This document shows positions 53,100-61,522 of a stretch of DNA of 64,000 nucleotides, piece by piece. The stretch's first letter is position 1. Each line of letters opens with the position of its first letter. The notes beneath the pieces were generated by a model. It was not told the DNA's origin. It was given only the letters and a program-made list of their open reading frames with translations, and did not search any database. This DNA comes from Clostridiaceae bacterium (GTDB lineage: Bacteria; Bacillota; Clostridia; Lachnospirales; Lachnospiraceae). Location: the NCBI GenBank assembly GCA_009911065.1, contig QXWR01000017.1, positions 32,845 through 96,844 of the forward strand, written 5' to 3'. Both the position numbers and the translations under genes were made by a program.

Positions 53100-53100
53100 A

Positions 53101-53173
53101 TGGAGACAATAGGACTCGAACCTACGACCCTCTACACGTCAAGCAGATGCTCTCCCAGCTGAGCTATATCTCC
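53101..53173 (-). tRNA. tRNA-Val (anticodon GAC)
   Basis: Full cloverleaf on the minus strand, 73 nt: acceptor GGAGATA/TGTCTCC, D arm GCTC/GAGC, anticodon loop TTGACGT with GAC, T arm GTAGG-TTCGAGT-CCTAT, discriminator A. CCA is not encoded. Confidence 0.95.
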
Positions 53174-53375
53174 ATGGGGATATTATACGCGAAAAGGAGG
53201 AATTTGGCAAGTACTTTTTTGACGGACATTTCGCAAAGATTTCCTAAAAGGTACGATAAAAAGTGTTTTGAAATATTGGGAAGATATGGTACTATATAAA
53301 GAAAATATCGTTTGCCTAAAGAAATGACAGGAGAAGGCATTTTCCGGGCAATGAAAAATGTTTGGGAGGAATCTT

Positions 53376-55319
53376 ATGAGAGATTTAGCATATTTAAAAT
53401 TATTGGCAAGGGATTATCCAAGTGTGAAGGCAGCATCCAGCGAAATTATTAACTTAATGGCAATCTGCGGACTTCCCAAAGGAACCGAGTATTTTTTCAG
53501 TGATCTTCATGGAGAGTATGAGGCGTTTATTCATCTTTTGCGCAGTGCGTCTGGTATTATCCGGGAAAAAATCCGTGATACCTTTGGTCATATTATCCCG
53601 GAAGAGGAACAGGTGGAGCTGGCGAATCTGATCTACTATCCAGACCGGAATCTGGCCCGCCTGACGCATCAGGACCGGAATACTGAGGACTGGCAGAGAA
53701 TTACCATTTACCGTCTGGTACAGATCTGCAAAGAGGTTTCTTCTAAATATACCCGTTCCAAGGTAAGAAAGAAGATGCCAAAAGAATTTGCTTATGTCAT
53801 CGATGAATTGCTGCATGTAGATTATAATGATGACAATAAACGGGTATATTATGGAGAAATCATTCATACAGTTATTGAAACACAGGTGGCAAACGCGTTT
53901 ATTGTGGCTCTTTGTGTGCTGATTCAAAATCTGACCATTGACAGTTTGCATATTATTGGGGATATTTTTGACCGGGGACCACGGGCAGATATTATTATGG
54001 ATGAGTTGATGCGGTTCCATGATGTGGACATTCAGTGGGGAAACCATGACATTTCCTGGATGGGGGCAGCTTCCGGCAATGAAGCCTGCGTGTGCAATGT
54101 GCTGAGGATTGCCATTAGCTATAACAGCTTTGACGTGTTAGAAGATGGATATGGAATTAATCTTCGTCCTCTGTCCATGTTTGCGGCCCGGGTGTACAAG
54201 GATGACCCCTGCACCCGTTTTACGCCGAAAATTTTGGATGAGAACATTTATGATGTGGTGGACCCAGGGCTGGTGGCCAAGATGCACAAAGCCATTGCTG
54301 TCATACAGTTTAAAGTGGAAGGACAGATTATCAAGCGTCACCCAGAATATGAGATGGAAGACCGGCTGCTTTTGGAAGCAGTGGATTATAAAACGGGTAT
54401 GGTGAAGGTGTCTGGAAAAGAATATCCAATGTTGGATATGGACTTTCCCACAGTAGACCCAGCGGACCCGTTGAAACTTACCAAGGAAGAACAGGAATTG
54501 CTGCATACTCTGGTTCTTTCTTTCCGGCACAGCGGACGTCTTCATAAACATATGCGTTTTCTGTACTCTAATGGCGCTCTCTATAAGTGTTACAATGGAA
54601 ATCTTTTGTATCACGGGTGCATTCCTATGAAAGCAGATGGCAGTTTTGAGTCCATGAACTGCGAAGGAAAGATGCTTGGAGGAAAGGCGTTGGTAGATTA
54701 TATTGGAGATGAGGTTCACAAGGCGTATTTTCTCAAGGAGGAGGAACCAGGAAAGGAACGAGCCAGAGACTTAATGTGGTATCTTTGGTGCGGGGCCAAA
54801 TCACCAGTATTTGGAAAAGACCGGATGACTACTTTTGAACATTATTTTGTGGAGGACAAGCTTACCCATAAGGAGCGGATGAATCCCTATTATCAGCTAA
54901 GCCAGCAGGTGGAGGTCTGTGAGCGGATTCTGGCAGATTTTGGACTTCCTGGCGAGGGGACTCATATTATTAATGGTCATGTTCCTGTAAAGATCAAGGA
55001 TGGAGAGACACCAGTAAAGGCAAATGGAAAATTGTTTATTATTGACGGAGGCTTGTCAAAAGCTTATCAAAAACACACGGGAATTGCAGGTTATACTCTG
55101 ATTTATAATTCCCATCATCTGGCGTTGGCAGAGCACAGACCTTTTGATCCCAAAATAGAAAGTACGCCAAAAGTATCCATTGTGGAAAAGATGAAAAACC
55201 GGGTGATGGTGGCAGACACAGACAGAGGGGTGGAGCTGAAAGAGCGGATTGGGGACTTAAAGGAACTGATGGCAGCTTACCGGCGGGGAGATATAAAGGA
55301 ACACATATCAGAAGTTTAA
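53376..55319 (+). CDS. fbp: Fructose-1,6-bisphosphatase, class III
   Basis: 647-aa gluconeogenic phosphatase of the Firmicute type, a calcineurin-like metallophosphoesterase: YFFSDLHGEYEAFIHLL near residue 35, HIIGDIFDRGPRADIIMDEL, WGNHDISWMGA, and INGHVPVK and GGLSKAYQKHTGIAGYTL near the C-terminus. Start ATG 53376 has GGGAGG 8 nt upstream; the in-frame start at 53358 lacks a site. The HAAS-domain membrane protein gene follows after 10 nt. Confidence 0.96.
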   Translation: MRDLAYLKLLARDYPSVKAASSEIINLMAICGLPKGTEYFFSDLHGEYEAFIHLLRSASGIIREKIRDTFGHIIPEEEQVELANLIYYPDRNLARLTHQDRNTEDWQRITIYRLVQICKEVSSKYTRSKVRKKMPKEFAYVIDELLHVDYNDDNKRVYYGEIIHTVIETQVANAFIVALCVLIQNLTIDSLHIIGDIFDRGPRADIIMDELMRFHDVDIQWGNHDISWMGAASGNEACVCNVLRIAISYNSFDVLEDGYGINLRPLSMFAARVYKDDPCTRFTPKILDENIYDVVDPGLVAKMHKAIAVIQFKVEGQIIKRHPEYEMEDRLLLEAVDYKTGMVKVSGKEYPMLDMDFPTVDPADPLKLTKEEQELLHTLVLSFRHSGRLHKHMRFLYSNGALYKCYNGNLLYHGCIPMKADGSFESMNCEGKMLGGKALVDYIGDEVHKAYFLKEEEPGKERARDLMWYLWCGAKSPVFGKDRMTTFEHYFVEDKLTHKERMNPYYQLSQQVEVCERILADFGLPGEGTHIINGHVPVKIKDGETPVKANGKLFIIDGGLSKAYQKHTGIAGYTLIYNSHHLALAEHRPFDPKIESTPKVSIVEKMKNRVMVADTDRGVELKERIGDLKELMAAYRRGDIKEHISEV

Positions 55320-55329
55320 GGAGTACAAA

Positions 55330-55800
55330 ATGAACAAGGATGAATTTATACAAGGGCTTAGGGAAGCTCTTTCCGGGGAAGTGCCGCCAGCGGTTATGAT
55401 GGAAAACCAGCGGTATTATGAGAATTATATACGAACGGAAATGGAAAAGGGGCGAATGGAAAGTGAAATCATGGAGGAGCTTGGCAGTCCCCGGTTGATT
55501 GCCCGAACCATTATTGACACAACTCCTGGAGCGGGAGAGGGGGCATATGAGGAATATGGAGGCGAGAACAGTCAGAGCCAGCCTAGGTCCCAGTCTCAGG
55601 GAGGAGGTTTTCGGTATTATGATTTGAACAAATGGTATTGGAAGCTTTTAGCGCTTTTGGGGGTAATTGTGGTTCTGGCAGTGGTTCTCATGGTGATAGG
55701 AGGGATTTTAAGTCTGGTGATTCCCCTTCTTCCGGCCATTGGGCTGGTGATTTTGATTATGTGGTTTGTGAGAGGCAGTTCTGGTCCAGGAGGAAAATAA
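55330..55800 (+). CDS. HAAS/DUF1700-type membrane protein
   Basis: 156 aa. The N-terminal helical region (DEFIQGLREAL, YYENYIRTEMEKGRMESEIMEELGSPRLIARTII) is a HAAS/DUF1700 domain, which in other Firmicutes is usually linked to PadR-type regulators. A Gln/Ser/Gly-rich linker (residues 78-95) precedes two C-terminal membrane segments. No PadR gene is adjacent here. It is encoded 10 nt after fbp with AAGGAG upstream. Confidence 0.82.
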   Translation: MNKDEFIQGLREALSGEVPPAVMMENQRYYENYIRTEMEKGRMESEIMEELGSPRLIARTIIDTTPGAGEGAYEEYGGENSQSQPRSQSQGGGFRYYDLNKWYWKLLALLGVIVVLAVVLMVIGGILSLVIPLLPAIGLVILIMWFVRGSSGPGGK

Positions 55801-55831
55801 ACAGAAGCGTTATCTGACGAAGCCAGAAACA

Positions 55832-55870
55832 ATAAAAGGATTTCCATGAAATATGGGAATCTTTTTATTT
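55832..55870 (+). terminator. Terminator of the fbp operon
   Basis: AAAAGGATTTCC and GGGAATCTTTTTAT form a stem flanked by T-rich sequence. Confidence 0.75.
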
Positions 55871-55951
55871 TGCCTGTAAATGATAGGAAAGCTGACATAA
55901 GGATTTGGTTGGTGTTTTTTTGACAATCTATAAATTTTTTCCAAATAGGGG

Positions 55952-55980
55952 TTGACGTAGAAAAGTTTTAATTGTATAAT
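55952..55980 (+). promoter_or_regulatory. Promoter of the NlpC/P60 gene
   Basis: TTGACG (55952-55957), 17 bp, TATAAT (55975-55980). Confidence 0.8.
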
Positions 55981-55986
55981 CCACTT

Positions 55987-56143
55987 GTAACAAAATTTAA
56001 CATTTACGTAACAATTTGAAATCGAATATTAAAGAAATGGACAAGCATTTCAAATCATAGTCAAAGACTGGAACGAAAAGTTTGAAAGGAAACGTTCCGA
56101 ATCTGTCAAATGGCGTCGCCTATGCGTCAGGAAAGAGGAGAAA
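55987..56143 (+). promoter_or_regulatory. Structured 5' leader of the NlpC/P60 gene
   Basis: About 157-nt leader with hairpin GGAACG / CGTTCC (about 56071-56100) and CCGAATCTGTCAAATGGCG before the RBS. The sequence TGCGTCAGGAAAGAGGA also occurs just before secDF. The CCGAA-CTGTCA block resembles the 3' part of c-di-AMP (ydaO-type) riboswitches, but the 5' GGGGAACC parts are missing. Confidence 0.4.
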
Positions 56144-56773
56144 ATGAGAAAAATCGGATTATACATAGCAGCAATGATGACAACTGGGGCTGTTCTTTGG
56201 GGAACTCCCATCCTTTCTTATGCAGAGCCTATTATGGTGGAGGCTAACAACCTTGTAAGCGAAGATGAAGTGGATGAGGAAGACCCCGAAGATTTGGAAG
56301 ACCCATCTATGGCAGGTCCTGGTATTGAGGCAAGAAAGCAGGAAGAAGCCAGAGCAAAGGCGTTTGCAGAGGCAGAAGCAGCAAAGTCAGCAGAAAAACA
56401 GGCGGCAGATGCCCGTCAGAATCTGGTAAATTATGCTTTGCAGTTTGTGGGCGGGCCTTATCGCGCAGGAGGAAATGATCCTCATACAGGGGCAGATTGT
56501 TCTGGATTTGTAAAATATGTAATGGAAAACGGCGCAGGTATTTCCATGAACCGTTCTTCTTCCTCCCAGTCCACACAGGGTACGCCTGTCAGCGCCAGCC
56601 AGATGCAGCCAGGAGATCTGATCTTTTATGGCAACGGTTCCCGCATTAATCATGTGGCTCTGTATATTGGCAACGGTCAAATTGTACATGCTTCTACCTA
56701 TAAAACCGGAATCAAAATTTCCAACTGGAATTACCGGACACCAGTAAAAATTACCAGTGTTTTTCCTCGTTAA
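56144..56773 (+). CDS. Secreted NlpC/P60 peptidoglycan endopeptidase
   Basis: 209 aa: signal peptide (MRKIGLYIAAMMTTGAVLWG, cleavage near SYA), an acidic linker and Ala/Glu/Lys helix (residues 28-85), then an NlpC/P60 domain with catalytic Cys in GADCSGFVKYV, His in INHVALYIG and the third polar residue His in QIVHASTY. It cuts stem peptides of peptidoglycan. RBS AGAGGAG. Single gene followed by three terminator-like hairpins. Confidence 0.93.
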   Translation: MRKIGLYIAAMMTTGAVLWGTPILSYAEPIMVEANNLVSEDEVDEEDPEDLEDPSMAGPGIEARKQEEARAKAFAEAEAAKSAEKQAADARQNLVNYALQFVGGPYRAGGNDPHTGADCSGFVKYVMENGAGISMNRSSSSQSTQGTPVSASQMQPGDLIFYGNGSRINHVALYIGNGQIVHASTYKTGIKISNWNYRTPVKITSVFPR

Positions 56774-56818
56774 TATTTGGTAAAATCGACCAGGATATTT
56801 GTGAATAAAGATGAGAAA

Positions 56819-56960
56819 GAAGGCAGATGACGAACGTGATCTGCCTTTTAAGTATTTATGGAAAAAGCCGGACAGGGGAGCTGTCCGGCTTTTTTGAGGG
56901 GAGTATAAATAATTAATAAGGCTGAAGAAATTGATTTAAGGGAAATCAGTTTCTTCTTTT
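56819..56960 (+). terminator. Three consecutive terminator-like hairpins
   Basis: AAGGCAGAT/ATCTGCCTTTTA (56819-56850), AGCCGGACAG/CTGTCCGGCT-TTTTT (56866-56895) and GAAGAAATTGATTT/AAATCAGTTTCTTC-TTTTT (56924-56960). They isolate the NlpC gene from the microprotein; the remaining part of 56774-57107 contains nothing else visible. Confidence 0.8.
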
Positions 56961-57107
56961 TGATTATACTAAAAAAGGACTTAAAAATCAAATGGAAATA
57001 ATGATTTTAAAAATGTTTCAATTTTTCCAAGTGGTATGAATATTTTTTTTTCAAGCAGCCATACTACTCCTGTAACAAATAAAACGACCAATCAGGAGGT
57101 ATGAACC

Positions 57108-57287
57108 ATGAAAGACAATTACAACAATATGGATAACAGCAAGAACTGCCACAACAGCAACAACAGCAGCCAGAACAACAACCAGAATAACAGCCAGAAC
57201 AGCAATCAGAACAGCAGCCGCAACAGCAGCCAGAACAACAGCAATAACAGCAGCCGTAACAACAGCAGCCAGAACAATAACCGCTAA
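57108..57287 (+). CDS. Asn/Ser/Gln-rich microprotein (59 aa)
   Basis: Start ATG 57108 follows AGGAGGT by 7 nt, an excellent ribosome site. The protein begins MKDNYNNMDNSKNCHNSNN and is composed almost only of Asn, Ser and Gln with four Arg and a single Cys (residue 14), so it is hydrophilic and disordered. Codons are AAC, AGC and CAG nearly throughout, a triplet-like expansion. No family is recognised; possibilities are a spore or coat component, a cold/desiccation protectant or a prion-like assembly factor. It is bounded by terminators on the left and a strong hairpin (57349-57410) on the right. Confidence 0.65.
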   Translation: MKDNYNNMDNSKNCHNSNNSSQNNNQNNSQNSNQNSSRNSSQNNSNNSSRNNSSQNNNR

Positions 57288-57348
57288 ACGATTTTGGGGC
57301 TGAATTAGAGCTGTAACGATTTCAAACGAACACGATTGAAAATATGAG

Positions 57349-57410
57349 GTAACAGTTCAGGCGGCAGGAAGAGGGCTCTCTTTCGGAAGAAAAGCGGCCT
57401 GAACTGTTAC
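57349..57410 (+). terminator. Strong hairpin after the Asn-rich microprotein
   Basis: GTAACAGTTCAGGC and GCCTGAACTGTTAC form a 14-bp stem around a 34-nt loop; a second short stem AGGCTGTCC/GGACGGCT with TTTTC follows near 57420-57450. Confidence 0.65.
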
Positions 57411-57490
57411 AACATGAGAAGGCTGTCCTGGGACAAGGGACGGCTTTTCTACATATAATGGTAATAAAAGCATGAAACAGGCGGAATAAA

Positions 57491-57796
57491 ATGTGGTTTG
57501 TGATCAGTGTGGCACAGTTAGAACAATATCTGGATGAGAACCGATGGTTTTATCTGGTAGATATGCGAGACAGGATGTCTTATGCCCAGGCTCATATTCA
57601 GGGAGCGGTCAATATACCAGACGAAGAGTTTTGGGAGCGTATGGGGGAACTACCTACAGATCAGATGATTGTTTTATACTGTTACCGTGGCCCGCGCAGT
57701 ATGCTGGCAGCAAGACAACTGGCTCGTTATGGTTATCAGGCAGCGGATGTTTGTGGCGGAATAGAGGCATACAGAGGGAAATATCTGGTGCAGTAG
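57491..57796 (+). CDS. Single-domain rhodanese-like protein
   Basis: 101-aa sulfurtransferase-type domain: VDMRDRMSYAQAHIQGAVNIPDEEF (CH2A-type Asp and Arg) and the active-site loop YCYRGPRSMLAARQLARYGY with Cys at about residue 64. Might move sulfane sulfur or act as a phosphatase-like fold; target unknown. RBS is weak (GGCGGAA). Confidence 0.88.
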   Translation: MWFVISVAQLEQYLDENRWFYLVDMRDRMSYAQAHIQGAVNIPDEEFWERMGELPTDQMIVLYCYRGPRSMLAARQLARYGYQAADVCGGIEAYRGKYLVQ

Positions 57797-57924
57797 GCTG
57801 AAAAAGGGTCTGTCAGAGGTTTTTTCCGATTTTTGGCAGGCTTTCGTTGACAATAACAGAGGCAGGCTATAAAATAATAACATCTGTGGAGATGACTATA
57901 CAGACAGTAAGGAGAAAATCAAAA

Positions 57925-58479
57925 ATGAAATATATGTTTGCATCTGATATCCACGGTTCGGCATGGTACTGCCGGAAGCTTTTGGAGGAATATCGCCGGT
58001 CCGCGCCGGACCGGCTGGTTTTGTTGGGAGATATTTTATATCACGGACCCCGCAATGATCTGCCCAGGGAATATGCGCCTAAGGAAGTGATTGGCCTGTT
58101 AAATGGGATAAAGGAGGAAATTTACGCTGTCAGAGGCAACTGTGAGGCAGAGGTGGACCAGATGGTGTTGGAATTTCCGGTCATGGCGGATTATGGGGTT
58201 CTGGCATTGAATGGTCTTACTTTTTATGCAACTCATGGTCATGTGTATCATCCAGATCATCTTCCACCTATGAAACCGGGAGATATTCTCATTTATGGAC
58301 ACACCCATTTGCTGCGGGCAGAAGCCATAGGGTCCAATTATGTTCTGAATCCTGGTTCGGTTTCCATTCCAAAGGGAGGCAATCCTGCAACGTTTGGAAT
58401 TTTGGATGGACAGGAGTTTTCCATTGTGGACTTTGAGGGGAATGTGGTGAAAAACCTGATTTTAAACCCGATCATTTAA
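57925..58479 (+). CDS. yfcE: YfcE-type metallophosphodiesterase
   Basis: 184-aa calcineurin-like phosphodiesterase starting MKYMFASDIHGSAWYC, with LLGDILYHGPRND, VRGNCEAEVD, ATHGHVYHPD and the last metal motif YGHTHLLRAE-x-LNPGSVSIPKGG. Shares the order of the five metal-binding motifs with E. coli YfcE. ATG 57925 has AAGGAG 11 nt upstream. A shorter relative is at 62131-62619. Confidence 0.9.
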   Translation: MKYMFASDIHGSAWYCRKLLEEYRRSAPDRLVLLGDILYHGPRNDLPREYAPKEVIGLLNGIKEEIYAVRGNCEAEVDQMVLEFPVMADYGVLALNGLTFYATHGHVYHPDHLPPMKPGDILIYGHTHLLRAEAIGSNYVLNPGSVSIPKGGNPATFGILDGQEFSIVDFEGNVVKNLILNPII

Positions 58480-58533
58480 AAGGGAGATCCGTGAAATTGC
58501 GTTTGGAGAGAGGCCTCTAAAGAAAGGTGGTAT

Positions 58534-59706
58534 ATGGCAAATCAAATTTTTGAACTGATGGCGCCGTGTCATTTTGGCATGGAAGCTGTATTGAAACGAG
58601 AGATTTTTGACTTGGGATATGAGATTTCCCAGGTGGAAGACGGCAGGGTGACATTTTTGGGAGATGCCGAGGCAGTGTGTCGTGCCAATATATTTTTGCG
58701 GACAGCAGAACGAATCTTAATTAAGGCTGGAAGTTTTCGGGCTGTGACTTTTGAGGAATTGTTTCAGGGGACGAAAGCCATTCCATGGGAGAATTTTATT
58801 CCGGAGGACGGGAAATTTTGGGTAAAAAAAGCTGGTTCCGTGAAAAGTAAGCTTTTCAGTCCTACAGATATTCAGTCTGTGATGAAAAAAGCTATGGTAG
58901 AACGGATGAAGTCTGCTTATAGGAGAGAAGTGATTCCAGAGACTGGCAGCAGTTATCCCCTGAGAGTGTTTCTCTATAAAGATCAGGTGACTATAGGGCT
59001 GGATACCACAGGGGAGTCTTTGCACAAACGGGGCTACCGGAAGCTGGCTGCTAAAGCGCCTATTGAGGAGACTTTGGCTGCCGCGTTGATTTTGCTTACC
59101 CCCTGGAAGGCAGACCGGATTCTGGTAGATCCTTTCTGTGGAAGCGGCACATTTCCCATAGAGGCAGCCATGATGGCAGCTCATATAGCCCCAGGCATGA
59201 ATCGGTCTTTTCTGGCGGAGGATTGGAGCGAGTTGATTCCCCGTAAATGCTGGTATGAGGCAATGGATGAGGCGGCAGAACAGGTGGATGATACAGTATC
59301 TGTGGACATTCAGGGGTATGATGCAGACGGAGATGTGATTCGGTCTGCACGGGCCAATGCAGAGGCAGCGGGGGTAGGTCATTTGATTCATTTTCAGCAG
59401 AGACCAGTGGCAGAGTTAAGCCATCCGAAAAAGTATGGTTTTCTGATAACAAATCCTCCTTATGGGGAACGTCTTGAAGACAAAGAAAGTCTTCCTCCAT
59501 TGTATGCACAGTTGGGGGTGCGGTTTCGGGCGCTGGATGCCTGGTCCGCTTATATTATCACTTCCTATGAAGATGTGGAAAAATATATGGGGCGTAAGGC
59601 AGACCGGAACCGAAAAATCTATAATGGCATGTTAAAGACCTATTATTATCAGTTTTCCGGACCAAAGCCGCCAAGACGGAGCGGGAGTTATGGGGATGGC
59701 CGTTAA
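58534..59706 (+). CDS. THUMP-domain SAM-dependent rRNA guanine N2-methyltransferase
   Basis: 390 aa. Residues 1-160 include a THUMP RNA-binding domain (MAPCHFGMEAVLKREI, ILIKAGSFRAVTFEELFQGTKAIPWENFI). The Rossmann-type methyltransferase domain has LVDPFCGSGTFPIEAAMMA, YDADGDVIRSARANAEAAG and the catalytic TNPPYGERL at about residue 310. It resembles the methyltransferase half of RlmKL and YpsC and likely modifies 23S rRNA. RBS AAAGGTGG. The 3' end overlaps the papain-like gene by 17 nt. Confidence 0.9.
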   Translation: MANQIFELMAPCHFGMEAVLKREIFDLGYEISQVEDGRVTFLGDAEAVCRANIFLRTAERILIKAGSFRAVTFEELFQGTKAIPWENFIPEDGKFWVKKAGSVKSKLFSPTDIQSVMKKAMVERMKSAYRREVIPETGSSYPLRVFLYKDQVTIGLDTTGESLHKRGYRKLAAKAPIEETLAAALILLTPWKADRILVDPFCGSGTFPIEAAMMAAHIAPGMNRSFLAEDWSELIPRKCWYEAMDEAAEQVDDTVSVDIQGYDADGDVIRSARANAEAAGVGHLIHFQQRPVAELSHPKKYGFLITNPPYGERLEDKESLPPLYAQLGVRFRALDAWSAYIITSYEDVEKYMGRKADRNRKIYNGMLKTYYYQFSGPKPPRRSGSYGDGR

Positions 59707-61216
59707 AGGGGCAGGACGTCGGAAGATCATCGGCATGGCAGCAGCTTTGCTTATACTGACTGGCTGCAGCAAAGGGGGAGAAGCAGCTGAAAAGCTGATG
59801 AATCCCCAGGGAACGCTTGAGGGGAAAAGTTTGGTTAGACAGCTGATGGAAAAATCGGATTTTGTCAGGGAAAATCAGGGGGAGGACAAAGGTAGGGGGA
59901 AAAGTGCAGACCGTATTCTGGACAGCAATGGAGAAGAACCGAAAAAAGAGAACCACATGCCAAAAAATCTCCGGCAGGAAGAAAGACAGCTTCGGCAGGA
60001 GCGTATCAGCCGGATTTTGGAGGAAGATACAATTCTGCCGGATTCCTATGACCCTCGCAAAAGCGGACGTACTTCGCCAGTGAAAGATCAGGGAGAGTTA
60101 GGGACCTGTTGGGCGTTTTCTTCTCTTTTGGCTTTGGAAAATGCTCTTTTACCAGAAGAAAGTTGGGACTTTTCCGAAGACCATATGTCCCACAACCCTA
60201 ATTTTATCCTGGGGCAGGCAAATGGAGGAGAGTATACCATGTCCATGGCATATCTTGTTTCCTGGAACGGACCAGTGACAGAAGAGCAGGACCCTTATGG
60301 GGATGGCATATCTCCGGAAGGACTGAAAGCTGTGAAACATATTCAGGAAATTCGCCTTTTGCCAGAAGGGGACCTAGAACAAATCAAACGGGGGGTTATG
60401 GCCTGCGGCGGAGTCCAAAGCTCTCTCTATACCACCATGCAGAATGGCCAGAGCCAGTCAGATTATTATAATCCAGAGACAAAGGCGTACTGCTATCCAA
60501 AACAAAGAGAGCCAAACCATGATGTAGTGATTGTAGGATGGGACGATCATTTTCCCAAAGAGGCATTTCGGACAAAAGTGCAGGGGGATGGTGCATTTCT
60601 ATGTGAAAACAGCTGGGGGACAGGGTTTGGAGAGAATGGTTTTTTCTATGTATCCTACTATGACGGAAACCTGGGGCGGACAAATGTGATCTATACTGGG
60701 GTGGAGAATCCGGACAATTATGATAGGTTGTATCAATCTGATTTGTGCGGCTGGGTGGGGCAGCTGGGATATGGAGAGGATACGGCCTGGGCTGCCAACG
60801 TATATACGGCGGGGCAGAAGGAAAAGGTGGAAGCCGTGGGATTTTATGCCACAAATGTCAACACCAGGTATCAGGTGTACATTCTTCGCAACTTGCCAGA
60901 GAATCCAACGGCACAATTAGGAGACAAAGGGGAAGTTCTGGCAGAAGGAGTCCTTTCCCATGCGGGGTATTATACCATTCCATTGAAGAAGCCGCAGAAT
61001 CTAAAGCCAGGGGAGCGGTTTGCAGCAGTAATGCGTCTGAAAACCCCAGGTACGGTTCATCCCATTGCTATTGAGTATGATGCAGGAGACGGGAAAAGCA
61101 GGATTGAATTAAACGACGGGGAGGGGTATATTAGTTTGGAAGGAAAGTACTGGGAACGGACAGAAGAGAAGCAGAACTGTAATATTTGCCTTAAAGTTTA
61201 CACTTCTTTTCGATAA
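59690..61216 (+). CDS. Papain-family (C1) cysteine protease lipoprotein with C-terminal lectin-like domain
   Basis: 508 aa. Signal and lipobox LLILTGCSK anchor it to the membrane. Residues 20-115 are a charged pro-region. The protease domain (residues 120-345) has the oxyanion Gln and catalytic Cys in VKDQGELGTCWAFSS, His in PNHDVVIVGWDDH and Asn in CENSWGTGFGENGFFYVSYYD. The remaining 150 residues, YAANVYTAGQKEKVEAVGFYATNVNTRYQVYI onward, match the lectin-like domain that accompanies clostridial C1 surface proteases. Overlaps the upstream methyltransferase gene by 17 nt. ATG 59696 is an alternative start. Confidence 0.9.
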   Translation: MGMAVKGAGRRKIIGMAAALLILTGCSKGGEAAEKLMNPQGTLEGKSLVRQLMEKSDFVRENQGEDKGRGKSADRILDSNGEEPKKENHMPKNLRQEERQLRQERISRILEEDTILPDSYDPRKSGRTSPVKDQGELGTCWAFSSLLALENALLPEESWDFSEDHMSHNPNFILGQANGGEYTMSMAYLVSWNGPVTEEQDPYGDGISPEGLKAVKHIQEIRLLPEGDLEQIKRGVMACGGVQSSLYTTMQNGQSQSDYYNPETKAYCYPKQREPNHDVVIVGWDDHFPKEAFRTKVQGDGAFLCENSWGTGFGENGFFYVSYYDGNLGRTNVIYTGVENPDNYDRLYQSDLCGWVGQLGYGEDTAWAANVYTAGQKEKVEAVGFYATNVNTRYQVYILRNLPENPTAQLGDKGEVLAEGVLSHAGYYTIPLKKPQNLKPGERFAAVMRLKTPGTVHPIAIEYDAGDGKSRIELNDGEGYISLEGKYWERTEEKQNCNICLKVYTSFR

Positions 61217-61232
61217 AGTTTTTCAGTCCCAC

Positions 61233-61467
61233 CTAGTGTTCCATTTTCTGTCCGGATGGAACACTAGTATGACCCACACCAATTATCATTATGTTTCGCG
61301 CAGGATAAATTTTCATCCTGCAAGGCGGAGGAGGGAGGCGATGCGGTGGCATCGTTGACCGACGACAACGAAGCAGGGGGAAATTTAGACAAGCGAAACA
61401 TATGGTTAATTGGTGTGGGTCATACTAGAGCGTACAGATGACAGGAATGATATTTTAGGCACGCTCT
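61233..61467. repeat. Compound palindromic element R4 (three nested or abutting palindromes)
   Basis: Sub-elements: hairpin CTAGTGTTCCAT / ATGGAACACTAG (61233-61267); long inverted repeat with 36-nt arms, CTAGTATGACCCACACCAATTA... at 61264-61299 and its inverted copy at 61393-61428 (33 of 36 positions matching); and the reversed 41-nt unit 61427-61467. The interior of the large repeat contains GGTCAACGATGCCACC... (read in reverse) as in R3. It fills 61217-61522. Confidence 0.8.
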
Positions 61468-61522
61468 GGCAGCGGTGGATTGATATAGTTTCTGATAACA
61501 GAAATAGATATGGAGGATTGTT

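Noticed and set aside
55987..56143. c-di-AMP (ydaO-type) riboswitch
   Set aside because: Only a short 3'-type block matches; the GGGGAACC and GGGTGAATC parts are absent, so I list it only as a structured leader.
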